Source of the DNA: JBARCX01 sp049794535
Lineage (GTDB): Bacteria > Pseudomonadota > Gammaproteobacteria > Xanthomonadales > Rhodanobacteraceae
Direction: 5' to 3'
Length of the DNA stretch: 15,513 bases
Assembly (NCBI GenBank): GCA_049794535.1
Contig: JBARCX010000387.1
Location: forward strand, 1-15,513
Positions 1 to 7,621 of this stretch are shown here, one piece after another. Position numbers and translations under genes: made by a program. The notes beneath the pieces were generated by a model. That model saw nothing but the letters and a program-made list of their open reading frames with translations, made no database searches and was not told the origin of the DNA. Numbering within the stretch: position 1 is the first letter of the stretch; each line of letters begins with the position of its first letter.

Positions 1-1041
1 GCTTAGGTCCGTCGTAAACAAATCGGCCGGCTGCGGCTGACGTGGCGGCGGGGTCAGGCCCAGATGACGCCAGCCCTTGGCGCTGGCCATACGACCGCGC
101 GCGGTGCGTACCAAGTAACCCTGCTGAATCAGGTACGGCTCGACCACATCCTCCAGCGTGCCGCGATCCTCGCTCAGCGCCGCAGCCAGCGACTCCACCC
201 CTACGGGGCCACCGTCGAAGTTCTCGATAATGACGGTGAGCAGGCGACGATCCAGCTCGTCAAAACCTTCGGCATCGACCTTCAGCATGTCCATCGCAGC
301 CCGAGCAGCGGCACGGGTGATCTGGCCGTCGGCACGCACCTCGGCGTAATCGCGCACCCGTCGTAGCAATCGGTTCGCGATGCGTGGCGTACCGCGCGAG
401 CGACGTGCGATCTCCTGTGCGCCATCCAACTCGCAGGCAATACCTAGAATACGCGCGGCACGGCGCACGATCGCTGTCAGCTCTTCGGGCGAATAAAATT
501 CCAGACGCTGCACGATGCCAAAACGGTCACGCAATGGCGCCGTGAGCATGCCTGCGCGCGTGGTGGCACCGATCAGGGTAAACGGTGGCAGATCAAGTTT
601 GATCGAGCGTGCGGCAGGGCCTTCGCCAATCATGATGTCGATCTGGAAGTCCTCCATCGCCGGATAGAGCACTTCCTCGACAACTGGCGACAGGCGATGG
701 ATCTCATCGACGAACAGCACATCGTTCGGCTCGAGATTGGTCAACAGCGCGGCCAGATCCCCTGCCCGCTCCAACACCGGCCCCGAGGTGGAACGCAACT
801 TGACGCCCAGCTCATTGGCGATCACATGACTGAGCGTGGTCTTGCCCAATCCGGGCGGCCCGAAGATCAACACATGATCAAGCGCACCGCCGCGTCTCTT
901 CGCCGCCTCGATGTAGATCGACAATTGCTCGCGCACTGCCGACTGGCCGAGATACTCACTCAGCCGCTTAGGACGAATGGTGGCCTCGAGCGCTTCGTCG
1001 TCGAGCTGGGCAGCAGCGGTGATGATGCGGTGTTCGGTCAT
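1..1041 (-). CDS. ruvB: Holliday junction branch migration ATPase RuvB (3' end cut by window edge)
   Basis: RuvB is the hexameric AAA+ motor that, with RuvA, drives branch migration of Holliday junctions during recombinational repair. The ATG at 1041 opens a frame of 347 codons with no stop before base 1. The family is usually about 345 residues, so only the last residue or two and the stop should be missing. The N-terminus reads MTEHRIITAAAQLDDEALE. Visible motifs are Walker A GPPGLGKTT (about 61-69), Walker B VLFVDEIH (108-115), the sensor stretch GATTRAG (158-164) and the arginine-finger region PLRDRFG (169-175), followed by the C-terminal winged-helix part with RTARGR near the end. No strong Shine-Dalgarno precedes the ATG. 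kup lies 111 nt upstream on the same strand, with a long hairpin in the gap, so expression may be set apart from ruvCA. Identification is certain. Confidence 0.97.
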   Translation of the reverse strand, partial: MTEHRIITAAAQLDDEALEATIRPKRLSEYLGQSAVREQLSIYIEAAKRRGGALDHVLIFGPPGLGKTTLSHVIANELGVKLRSTSGPVLERAGDLAALLTNLEPNDVLFVDEIHRLSPVVEEVLYPAMEDFQIDIMIGEGPAARSIKLDLPPFTLIGATTRAGMLTAPLRDRFGIVQRLEFYSPEELTAIVRRAARILGIACELDGAQEIARRSRGTPRIANRLLRRVRDYAEVRADGQITRAAARAAMDMLKVDAEGFDELDRRLLTVIIENFDGGPVGVESLAAALSEDRGTLEDVVEPYLIQQGYLVRTARGRMASAKGWRHLGLTPPPRQPQPADLFTTDLS

Positions 1042-1072
1042 GTGGGCATTATGAAGCTAGAAATGAGTCAAT

Positions 1073-1133
1073 AGGAGTGAGAAACAGTAGCCGGCGCTGC
1101 AGCACGGCAAGACCCTACTCGTTTCTCACTCCT
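1073..1133 (-). repeat. Long hairpin between kup and ruvB
   Basis: AGGAGTGAGAAAC (1073-1085) and GTTTCTCACTCCT (1121-1133) are perfect 13-bp inverted repeats. Pairing continues inward with AGTAG (1086-1090) against CTACT (1115-1119), leaving C1120 as a one-base bulge and a loop of about 24 nt. In the transcript it starts 19 nt after the kup stop. No U-run follows the 3' arm, so it is not a typical intrinsic terminator. It could be an attenuator, an mRNA stabiliser at the 3' end of kup, or a copy of a dispersed intergenic repeat. Confidence 0.6.
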
Positions 1134-1152
1134 CTCAACTCATCACTCGATC

Positions 1153-3054
1153 TCAGATCTCCACCTGGGCACCCAGCTCAATCAACCGATTGCCAGGAAT
1201 CTGGAAAAACGCAGTAGCCGGCAAAGCGTTGCGTGCCATGAAGGCAAACAACTTGTCGCGCCACAGCGCCATGCCTGGCCGGCGCTTATCGGCAACAATA
1301 TTTTCGCGCGACAAGAAGAACGTGGTGTCCATCATGTCGAACGGCATGCCAGAGCGTGCGCATTGTGTGAGTGCCAGCGGAATGTTCGGATCTTCCGCAA
1401 AACCGAAGCGCAACTCCAAGCCGTAGAACTCACCACCGAATGGCACGATATGGATGCGCTCCTCGGCCTCAGCCACCGGCGTCTCCAGTATCTCCACTGT
1501 CAGCAGCACGTTGCGCTCATGCAGCACTTTGTTGTGCTTGAGGTTGTGCAGCAGAGCGTGTGGCACGGCGTTCTGGTTCGCTGTGAGGAACACTGCCGAA
1601 CCAGGCACGCGTAGCGGCGGATGCTCAGCGATGTTTTCGATGAATGGCATCAACGCCAAGCCACCCTGCTTGATCTCGCGCACCACCAGCTCGCGTCCGC
1701 GACGCCAGGTGGTCATCACGATAAACACAGCCACGCCCAGCACCAGCGGGAACCAGCCGCCATATTCAACCTTGATCAGGTTGGCACTGAAGAACGACAG
1801 ATCGATGGTGAGGAACAGCACACCTGCCGCTGCCACGGCAACCGGGTGCCAGTTCCATTGGTGACGCGCCACGATCAAGGCCAGGATCGTGGTAATGGTC
1901 ATGGTGCCGGTCACCGCAATGCCGTAGGCCGCGCTCAAACTATCCGAACTGCGGAAGCCCACCACCGCCAGTAGCACCATCACCAACAGGAATGCGTTAA
2001 CCCAAGGCACAAAGATCTGCCCGGACATCTCGCGCGAGGTGTGCACCACCGGCATACGCATCGAATAGCCCAGCGACATCGCTTCGCGGGTCATCGAGAA
2101 CGCGCCGGAAATCACCGCCTGCGAAGCGATGACCGTGGCCACTGTCGCCAGACCGATCATCGGATAGAGCAGCACTCCCGGCACCAGCTTGTAGAACGGA
2201 CTATCGATCGCCGAAGGGTCGTGCAGTAACAGCGCACCCTGCCCGAAGTAGTTCAGCAACAGCGCTGGCAACACGAAGCTAAACCACGCCATGCGAATTG
2301 GCTTTTTGCCAAAGTGGCCCATATCGGCATACAGCGCTTCAGCACCCGTCAGCGCCAACACCACGCCACCCAAGGCAATGAATGCCTGGAAACCGTGAGT
2401 GAAGAAAAAGCGCACGCCATACCAAGGATTGACCGCTGCCAATACATGCGGATTAATCACAATCATGCGCACGCCCAATAGGGCGATTACCACGAACCAC
2501 ACCAGCATGATCGGTCCGAACACCCGACCCACTCGCTCCGTGCCATGACGCTGGAAAGCAAATAGTAAGAACAGGATCACCGCCGTTACCGGCACCACCC
2601 AATGCGACAGCCCAGGCGCGGCAACCTTCACACCTTCCACTGCCGACAACACCGAAATAGCCGGTGTAATCACACCATCGCCATAGAACAGCGAAGCGCC
2701 AAAAATACCGATGATGGCCAGCAACCAGCGCTGTCGGGAATTACCCTTCACACTGCGCAAGGCTAGCGCCAGCAGCGCCATGATGCCGCCCTCGCCCTTG
2801 TTGTCGGCGCGCATGATGAAGACAACATACTTCAACGACACCACCAGGATCTGCGCCCAGAAGATCAGCGAAAGCACGCCATAGATGCTCTCGGGCGTGG
2901 GCCGCATACCGTCGTGGCTTAGCGTCGTCGACAGGGTATACAGCGGACTGGTGCCGATATCGCCATAGACCACACCGATGGCGCCCACCGCAAGCGTCGC
3001 CAAGCGTCGCTTGGTTTCGGCATCACTCATTCCAGACATATTTTGCTGACTCAC
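1153..3054 (-). CDS. kup: Low-affinity potassium uptake permease Kup (Trk/KUP family)
   Basis: Kup is an inner-membrane, proton-coupled K+ importer. I place the start at the GTG at 3054 (633 residues): it has GGAGG at 3063-3067 with 8-nt spacing, overlapping the ruvA stop. The in-frame ATGs at 3039 and 3030 have no such site. Longer readings in this frame would run through the end of ruvA. The family signature VYGDIGTSPLYT (about 29-40) includes the Asp matching E. coli Kup Asp23. Other family motifs are MRADNKGEGGIMALL, FYGDGVITPAISV, GAEALYADMGHFGKKPIR, NYFGQGALLL, ASQAVISGAFSMTR and AYGIAVTGTM. The last third is a cytoplasmic domain with HNLKHNKVLHERNVLLT and the conserved end NRLIELGAQVEI. 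About a dozen hydrophobic segments precede it. The length fits (E. coli 622). It sits between ruvA and ruvB and appears translationally coupled to ruvA. Confidence 0.95.
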   Translation of the reverse strand: MSQQNMSGMSDAETKRRLATLAVGAIGVVYGDIGTSPLYTLSTTLSHDGMRPTPESIYGVLSLIFWAQILVVSLKYVVFIMRADNKGEGGIMALLALALRSVKGNSRQRWLLAIIGIFGASLFYGDGVITPAISVLSAVEGVKVAAPGLSHWVVPVTAVILFLLFAFQRHGTERVGRVFGPIMLVWFVVIALLGVRMIVINPHVLAAVNPWYGVRFFFTHGFQAFIALGGVVLALTGAEALYADMGHFGKKPIRMAWFSFVLPALLLNYFGQGALLLHDPSAIDSPFYKLVPGVLLYPMIGLATVATVIASQAVISGAFSMTREAMSLGYSMRMPVVHTSREMSGQIFVPWVNAFLLVMVLLAVVGFRSSDSLSAAYGIAVTGTMTITTILALIVARHQWNWHPVAVAAAGVLFLTIDLSFFSANLIKVEYGGWFPLVLGVAVFIVMTTWRRGRELVVREIKQGGLALMPFIENIAEHPPLRVPGSAVFLTANQNAVPHALLHNLKHNKVLHERNVLLTVEILETPVAEAEERIHIVPFGGEFYGLELRFGFAEDPNIPLALTQCARSGMPFDMMDTTFFLSRENIVADKRRPGMALWRDKLFAFMARNALPATAFFQIPGNRLIELGAQVEI

Positions 3055-3058
3055 TGGT

Positions 3059-3655
3059 TCAACCTCCGAGCGCGGCGCGCAGCGCCTTGCGGATGATGGT
3101 TTCGGCGCTGTCGCCATCAGCGGCAACCTTCTGCACCAACCGCGTAACTTCGGCCGGTTTATAGCCGAGCTGCTGTAACGCCACGCTGGCTTCGCCAGCT
3201 GAATCGAGTGGCGCACCCGCCGTAGACACACTGCCCGGCAGACTCATCGCCAGACCGTCCAGACGATCACGCAGCTCGACCACGATACGTTCGGCCGTCT
3301 TCTTGCCGATGCCGGGAATCTTGGTCAACGCGACAACGTCGCCAGCATGTACCAAGCGTGCGAAATCCTGGGTGGAGACACCGGATAAAACGGCCAATGC
3401 GATCTTCGCCCCGATTCCACTGACCTTGAGCAGGTTGCGAAACAACGCACGCTCGGCCTCAAGCAGGAAGCCATACAACGCCACACCGTCATCTCGCACA
3501 GCATGATGGGTAAGCAAAATGACCTCTTTGCCGATCCCCGGTAAATCGTAGATGGTGGACATCGGCGCCTCTAGCTCGTAGCCGACCCCACCCACCTCCA
3601 CTAACAGCCACGGCGGCTGCTTCGACACCAACGTGCCACGTAAACGACCAATCAT
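3059..3655 (-). CDS. ruvA: Holliday junction DNA-binding protein RuvA
   Basis: RuvA binds four-way junctions as a tetramer and loads RuvB. The start is the ATG at 3655 giving MIGRLRGTLVSK. It overlaps the ruvC stop as ATGA and has GGAGG about 8 nt upstream, inside the ruvC end; an ATG five codons earlier in frame lacks family support. Length is 198 residues, close to the usual 190-205. Domain I is the OB-fold at about 1-64 (VEVGGVGYEL, HHAVRDDGVALYGF). Domain II carries two helix-hairpin-helix motifs, LLKVSGIGAKIALAVLSG and LTKIPGIGKKTAERIVVEL. A flexible linker rich in Ser, Gly and Ala leads to domain III (EASVALQQLGYKPAEVTRLV), which contacts RuvB. Its stop lies within the spacing between the kup Shine-Dalgarno and GTG start, which suggests coupling. 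Confidence 0.97.
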   Translation of the reverse strand: MIGRLRGTLVSKQPPWLLVEVGGVGYELEAPMSTIYDLPGIGKEVILLTHHAVRDDGVALYGFLLEAERALFRNLLKVSGIGAKIALAVLSGVSTQDFARLVHAGDVVALTKIPGIGKKTAERIVVELRDRLDGLAMSLPGSVSTAGAPLDSAGEASVALQQLGYKPAEVTRLVQKVAADGDSAETIIRKALRAALGG

Positions 3656-4173
3656 CGACGACGCCTCCATGCGGTCCTCGGAATACCTACGCGTTCAAGG
3701 CTGGCGCGCGTATGCGCATGCGTCACTGCAATAGCCAGCGCATCGGCAGCATCAGCCTGCATGGGCCCCTTGAGGCCGAGCAAAATGCCGATCATATGTT
3801 GTACCTGAGTCTTGTCGCCGCGGCCGCTACCGACCACAGACTGCTTTACTTCTGTCGCTGCATACTCGTGCACTGCGATCCCCTGGCTTACCACCGCGCA
3901 GATCGCGGCACCCCTCGCCTGCCCCAGCTTCAAGGCCGAATCGGCATTGCGCGCCATAAACACGCGCTCGATACCGCACTCGGTCGGATGATGCGCGGCG
4001 ATGATGTCATTTAACTCATCAAAAATGCGTTTCAGGCGCAACGGAAAGGTGGCCTCGCCAGCCACCACCAATGCGCCATGGAATACATGCGTGAGCTTGC
4101 CGACACCATCCACGTCGATGATGCCAACGCCAGTGCGCTGGCTGCCCGGGTCGATGCCGATAATGCGGGTCAT
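3652..4173 (-). CDS. ruvC: Crossover junction endodeoxyribonuclease RuvC
   Basis: RuvC is the RNase H-fold nuclease that cuts Holliday junctions symmetrically. The 173-residue product begins MTRIIGIDPGSQRTGVG, matching the family length. The four metal-binding acids are visible: D8 in GIDPG, E69 in CGIERVF, and D141 and D144 in MQADAADALAIA. The stretch GQARGAAICAVVSQGIAV and the junction-contact region GSGRGDKTQVQHM are also typical. The start is the only sensible ATG, but its Shine-Dalgarno is weak, so it may depend on readthrough from yebC, which ends 46 nt upstream. The basic tail WRRRR ends in the ATGA shared with ruvA. I see no LexA-like palindrome in front of it, so SOS control is not apparent here. 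Confidence 0.97.
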   Translation of the reverse strand: MTRIIGIDPGSQRTGVGIIDVDGVGKLTHVFHGALVVAGEATFPLRLKRIFDELNDIIAAHHPTECGIERVFMARNADSALKLGQARGAAICAVVSQGIAVHEYAATEVKQSVVGSGRGDKTQVQHMIGILLGLKGPMQADAADALAIAVTHAHTRASLERVGIPRTAWRRRR

Positions 4174-4219
4174 CAGAAATATCAGAGATGCGGTCGGGCC
4201 AAGCGCGTAAGCGCCTGGT

Positions 4220-4954
4220 TTACCCAGCCGTCTCGGCGGGCAACGCGGCGTTGTGGAAAACCTCGCTCACGTCATCCAGTGCGTCGAGCTTCTCGATCAA
4301 ATCGTGAAACGGCTCCAACGCTTCTTCGGGCACCGCCACACGATTGTTCGGTCGCATGCCCACGCCCGCATGCAGTGCATTCAGCCCCGCACTGATCAAG
4401 GCCTGCTGCACGGCCTCGAAACTCTCTGGCGGGCACACCACGGTGCTTTCGCCATTCTCGTTGATCACATCGTCGGCACCAGCATCCAGCGCGGCTTCCA
4501 GCACCTTCTCCTCGGCATCCGCATGGCCGCCAGTGGCGAACACCAGCTCGCCGCAGTGGCTGAACTGGAACGCCACCGATCCACTGGTACCGAGATTTCC
4601 GCCGTGCTTGGTCAATGCGTGGCGCACATCAGCCACGGTACGTACGGGGTTGTCGGTGAAGCATTCGATGATCAGCGCGATACCGGCCGGGCCATAGCCC
4701 TCGTAACGCAGCTCTTCCATCTTTGCGCCGCCATCGGCACCCGAGCCGCGCTTGATCGCACGCTCGATGGTGTCCTTGGTCATGTTCGCCGACAGCGCCT
4801 TGTCCACTGCCGCACGCAGGCGCGGATTGGCAGCGGGATCAGCCAATCCCGAGCGCGTAGCGACGGTGATTTCACGGATCAGCTTGGTGAACACCTTGGC
4901 GCGCTTGGCGTCTTCGGCGTTCTTGCGGCCTTCGATGGACGGGCCTCTACCCAT
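4220..4954 (-). CDS. yebC: YebC/PmpR (TACO1) family protein
   Basis: This cytoplasmic family was long annotated as transcription regulators. More recent work ties YebC and mitochondrial TACO1 to translation of proline-rich stretches on the ribosome. The 244-residue protein has the conserved N-terminal domain (AEDAKRAKVFTKLIREI, NPRLRAAVDKALSANMTKDT, IERAIKRGSG), then LRYEGYGPAGIALIIECFTD and HALTKHGGNLGTSGSVAFQF, and the acidic C-terminal domain ending near LDALDDVSEVFHNA. It starts MGRGPSIEGRKN rather than the common MAGHSKWANIKH; I recall this variant from Xanthomonas. AGGA lies 6 nt before the ATG. It heads the likely yebC-ruvC-ruvA-kup-ruvB unit, the usual yebC-ruvC neighbourhood in proteobacteria. 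Confidence 0.95.
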   Translation of the reverse strand: MGRGPSIEGRKNAEDAKRAKVFTKLIREITVATRSGLADPAANPRLRAAVDKALSANMTKDTIERAIKRGSGADGGAKMEELRYEGYGPAGIALIIECFTDNPVRTVADVRHALTKHGGNLGTSGSVAFQFSHCGELVFATGGHADAEEKVLEAALDAGADDVINENGESTVVCPPESFEAVQQALISAGLNALHAGVGMRPNNRVAVPEEALEPFHDLIEKLDALDDVSEVFHNAALPAETAG

Positions 4955-4990
4955 GACGATTCCTGCTACTGGCGAGTGGACAAGCGGGTG

Positions 4991-5021
4991 ATTTTACTTC
5001 ATCCGGCGCGCGAGCCGGCAA
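4991..5021 (-). promoter_or_regulatory. Possible promoter for the yebC-ruv unit
   Basis: On the minus strand TTGCCG (5016-5021) is followed after 19 bp by TAAAAT (4991-4996), about 37 bp before the yebC start. The -10 is good, but the -35 is partial and the spacing is long. It lies in the 99-bp gap between the hydrolase and yebC, the natural place for a promoter. Weak call. Confidence 0.3.
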
Positions 5022-5053
5022 CCGGACTGTGAGGACAGGCTCTTGGACCCGCC

Positions 5054-5683
5054 CTACGAATCGAAATACCCATGATGCAGAAACTGTGTTACCTGCCGTG
5101 CTACCTCATGCGAAAACAGTAGCCCCGTGTGATTGGCCTCGACCACGCAATGCCCGGCCATGCCTGGCAAGCGGGTTTCCTCCACTGCCACCGTACCGTC
5201 ATGTTCGCCCTCGAACTGACCCAGCACAGCCGCTAGCCCAAGCGGCATGCGACCAGCGATCACGCCGAGTTCGCGCGGGCCATCCCAATGCTCGAAGCCA
5301 CGCTCCAGCAGCTCACGGTTATAGCCCAGCAACACTTCGCCACCCCGACCAAGTCCGGCAAAACGCCTTGCCGCAGCACTGCCTTTGAGTGGCGAGCCAA
5401 GACAAACAATGCGCCCTGGCGGCAACGCGTCATTGCCGGCACAGATGCTTAGCGCAAGCAGCCCGCCGAGGCTGTGCCCCACCAGGTGCACGGCGCCGCC
5501 GTCGGCCGCCAACTCATTCATCTGCGTCTGCAACCGCGTCAGGATCCGCTCTTGCCGTGCCGCCACACTCATATAGTCGAAACGGTGCACCTGCAGCTCG
5601 ACTTCCATCAAGCGCCGATGCAGCACGGTCAGCGCGAAGCCGCGCATCCACAAGCCGTGCAACAGAATCACATGATCGGTCAT
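5054..5683 (-). CDS. Alpha/beta hydrolase (putative esterase/lipase)
   Basis: This is a 209-residue alpha/beta-hydrolase of unknown substrate. VILLHGLWM (about 5-13) forms the beta strand and oxyanion-hole HG motif. GHSLGG (69-74) is the nucleophile elbow with S71. GEHDGTVAVEET supplies the likely acid D162, and EANHTGLLFS the likely base H185. The triad is complete and in canonical order, so the protein is probably active. No signal peptide is seen, so it should be cytoplasmic. The closeness of the HG motif to the N-terminus and the small size resemble PGAP1-like or triacylglycerol-lipase-like bacterial esterases. It follows aspS by 34 nt on the same strand and is probably co-transcribed with it. 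The Shine-Dalgarno is weak. I do not recognise a specific gene name. Confidence 0.85.
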   Translation of the reverse strand: MTDHVILLHGLWMRGFALTVLHRRLMEVELQVHRFDYMSVAARQERILTRLQTQMNELAADGGAVHLVGHSLGGLLALSICAGNDALPPGRIVCLGSPLKGSAAARRFAGLGRGGEVLLGYNRELLERGFEHWDGPRELGVIAGRMPLGLAAVLGQFEGEHDGTVAVEETRLPGMAGHCVVEANHTGLLFSHEVARQVTQFLHHGYFDS

Positions 5684-5717
5684 GGCTGCACGGCAGAATG
5701 CGCGTCGAGAGGATGGA

Positions 5718-7487
5718 TTAGCTGGAGCCTTCGGTCGTCGCGACGCGCACGTGAAGCTCCTTCAACTGTGCGTCACCGACCGGCGAGGGTGCATCGGTCA
5801 TCAGGCACTGCGCGCTGGTGGTCTTGGGGAAGGCGATCACGTCGCGGATCGACTCGGTACCCGCCATCAGCGCGGCAATACGATCGATGCCGAAGGCAAG
5901 GCCACCATGCGGCGGCGCGCCGAACTTCAGCGCCTTGAGCAGGAAGCCGAACTTGGCCTCGGCCTCTTCCGCACCGATACCGAGCAACTCGAACACTGCG
6001 CTCTGCATCTCCGGCCGATGGATACGGATCGAACCACCGCCGATCTCGTTGCCGTTGAGCACCATGTCGTAACCACGACTCACCGACGTCGCGGCATGCG
6101 CGCGCAGGTCGGCCACGTCATCGATCTTCGGTGCCGTGAAGGGATGATGCAGGGCCACGTAGCGCTGCTCTTCCGCGTCGTATTCGAACATCGGGAAATC
6201 GGTAACCCACAACGGCTTCCAGCTGTTGTCGATCAGGCCGCGATCCTTACCGACCTTCAAGCGCAGCGCGCCCATGAAGTCCGTGACCGCCTTCCAGCTG
6301 CCGGCGCCAAAGAACAGCATGTCGCCGGTCTGTGCCCCTGTTTCCTTGAGGATGCCTTCCAGCGCGGCATCGTCGAGGAATTTCGCCACGGGTGAATTGA
6401 TGCCTTCCCGGCCCTTCGCCAGATCATCGATACGTAGCCAAGCCAGACCCTTCGCGCCGTACTTGGCAACGTATTCGGTCAGCTGGTCGATTTCCTTGCG
6501 GCTCAGCGTGCTACCGCCCGGTAGGCGCAATGCGGCAACGCGACCGGCCGGATCATTGGCCGGCTCGGCAAACACCTTGAATTCGACGTGCTTGACCGCC
6601 TCGGCGATATCCACCAGCTCCAGCGCGATGCGCAGGTCCGGCTTGTCCGAACCGAAACGACGCATCGCCTCGGCCCAAGTCATGCGCGGGAAGGTGGCAT
6701 CCAGCTCAACGCCCTGCACTTCCTTGAACACGTGGCGGATCAGCTCCTCCACGAAGTCCTGCACGTCCTTTTCTTCGACAAAGGCGAACTCAAGGTCGAG
6801 CTGAGTGAATTCCGGCTGGCGATCGGCGCGCAGGTCTTCGTCACGGAAGCAGCGAGCAATCTGATAGTAGCGGTCGAAACCGGCCATCATCAGGATCTGC
6901 TTGAACAACTGCGGGGACTGCGGCAACGCGTAGAACTGACCCGGATGCACACGGCTGGGCACCAGGTAATCACGTGCACCTTCCGGCGTGGCCTTGGTGA
7001 GGATCGGCGTCTCGATATCCTGGAAACCGCGCGCATCGAGATAGCGGCGCAGCGTCTGCACCAGCTTGGTGCGCTTGCGCAGCATCTGCTGCATCTCGGG
7101 ACGACGCAGGTCCAAGTAGCGGTAGGTCATCCGCATGTCGTCGTTCGGATGCTCGTGCAGCGCGAACGGGAGATCCTTCGCGGCGTTGAGAATCTCGACC
7201 TTGTCTGCCACCAGCTCGACCGTACCGGTCTTGAGCTTGTCGTTTACCGACAGGCGCTTACGGATGGTACCGGTCACACGCAGGCAGTACTCGTTGCCAA
7301 TCTCGCCGGCCACTGCAAACGCATCGGCGTTCTCGCGTTCCACCACAATCTGCGCAATGCCCTCATGGTCGCGCAAGTCGACAAAGGCGACGTGGCTTTG
7401 CAGGCGAAGGGTGTTGACCCAGCCGCACAAGGTAACGGTCTGGCCGACCAGTGATTCGTCGATAAGACCGCAGAAATGCGTGCGCAT
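5718..7487 (-). CDS. aspS: Aspartyl-tRNA synthetase (class II, bacterial type)
   Basis: AspRS joins aspartate to tRNA-Asp. The 589-residue length matches the bacterial type with its inserted GAD domain. From the N-terminus: an anticodon-binding OB-fold (about 1-105, MRTHFCGLIDESLVGQTVTL), motif 1 around GFQDIETPILTKATPEG (154-170), motif 2 around RCFRDEDLRADRQPEFTQ (212-229), the GAD insertion (about 290-415, with PANDPAGRVAALRLPGG), and motif 3 GLAFGIDR (529-536). The OB-fold loop after GWVN reads TLRLQSHVAF where E. coli and Pseudomonas have RRRDLGS or RRRDHGG. This loop influences tRNA-Asp versus tRNA-Asn choice, so specificity cannot be inferred by simple comparison. GGAG lies 10 nt before the ATG. 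The hydrolase follows closely downstream. Confidence 0.98.
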   Translation of the reverse strand: MRTHFCGLIDESLVGQTVTLCGWVNTLRLQSHVAFVDLRDHEGIAQIVVERENADAFAVAGEIGNEYCLRVTGTIRKRLSVNDKLKTGTVELVADKVEILNAAKDLPFALHEHPNDDMRMTYRYLDLRRPEMQQMLRKRTKLVQTLRRYLDARGFQDIETPILTKATPEGARDYLVPSRVHPGQFYALPQSPQLFKQILMMAGFDRYYQIARCFRDEDLRADRQPEFTQLDLEFAFVEEKDVQDFVEELIRHVFKEVQGVELDATFPRMTWAEAMRRFGSDKPDLRIALELVDIAEAVKHVEFKVFAEPANDPAGRVAALRLPGGSTLSRKEIDQLTEYVAKYGAKGLAWLRIDDLAKGREGINSPVAKFLDDAALEGILKETGAQTGDMLFFGAGSWKAVTDFMGALRLKVGKDRGLIDNSWKPLWVTDFPMFEYDAEEQRYVALHHPFTAPKIDDVADLRAHAATSVSRGYDMVLNGNEIGGGSIRIHRPEMQSAVFELLGIGAEEAEAKFGFLLKALKFGAPPHGGLAFGIDRIAALMAGTESIRDVIAFPKTTSAQCLMTDAPSPVGDAQLKELHVRVATTEGSS

Positions 7488-7538
7488 GCGCTTGAAACTC
7501 CGGGCCGCTTGGGCGGCAAAGACATGGAAAGGCCGGGA

Positions 7539-7547
7539 ATCTTAACA
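7539..7547 (-). promoter_or_regulatory. Possible extended -10 promoter for aspS
   Basis: Minus-strand TGTTAAGAT (7547-7539) matches an extended -10 (TG, one base, then TAAGAT), about 52 bp before the aspS start. I find no good -35 at 16-18 bp, which extended -10 promoters can do without. Weak call from sequence only. Confidence 0.3.
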
Positions 7548-7557
7548 CTGCGCATCA

Positions 7558-7596
7558 CCGGTACAGCGGCCTGCAAGCCTCGAGGGCCCATACCGG
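7558..7596 (-). terminator. Possible hairpin after the DUF3011 gene
   Basis: CCGGTA (7558-7563) pairs with TACCGG (7591-7596), with further pairing of GGCC (7568-7571) and GGCC (7585-7588) inside. It begins 26 nt after the DUF3011 stop on the minus strand and lies upstream of the aspS -10 candidate. There is no T-run, so termination is uncertain. Confidence 0.25.
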
Positions 7597-7621
7597 CCGC
7601 CTCATAACTACGCATGCTCAG

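Noticed and set aside
697..1074. Plus-strand open frame opposite the ruvB start
   Set aside because: It is antisense to ruvB, which has full family motifs; no ribosome site and no recognisable domain.
3055..3231. Upstream extension of kup into ruvA
   Set aside because: It would overlap the RuvA C-terminal domain; the GTG at 3054 has a strong ribosome site and gives the normal length.
4174..4219. LexA/SOS box or small hairpin before ruvC
   Set aside because: CTGAT occurs twice as a direct repeat, not a palindrome, and the GCGC-GTAA-GCGC stem is only 4 bp; neither supports an SOS operator.
4253..5032. Plus-strand open frame of 259 codons opposite yebC
   Set aside because: The complementary strand encodes a well-conserved YebC over the same bases; the plus frame is a codon-bias shadow.
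5682..6395. Plus-strand open frame of 237 codons opposite the end of aspS
   Set aside because: aspS is conserved throughout and has motif 3 here; the antisense product looks like no known protein.
6588..7454. Plus-strand open frame of 288 codons opposite aspS
   Set aside because: Shadow of the aspS anticodon-binding and motif 1-2 region; His/Gln/Arg-rich composition typical of antisense of GC-rich genes.
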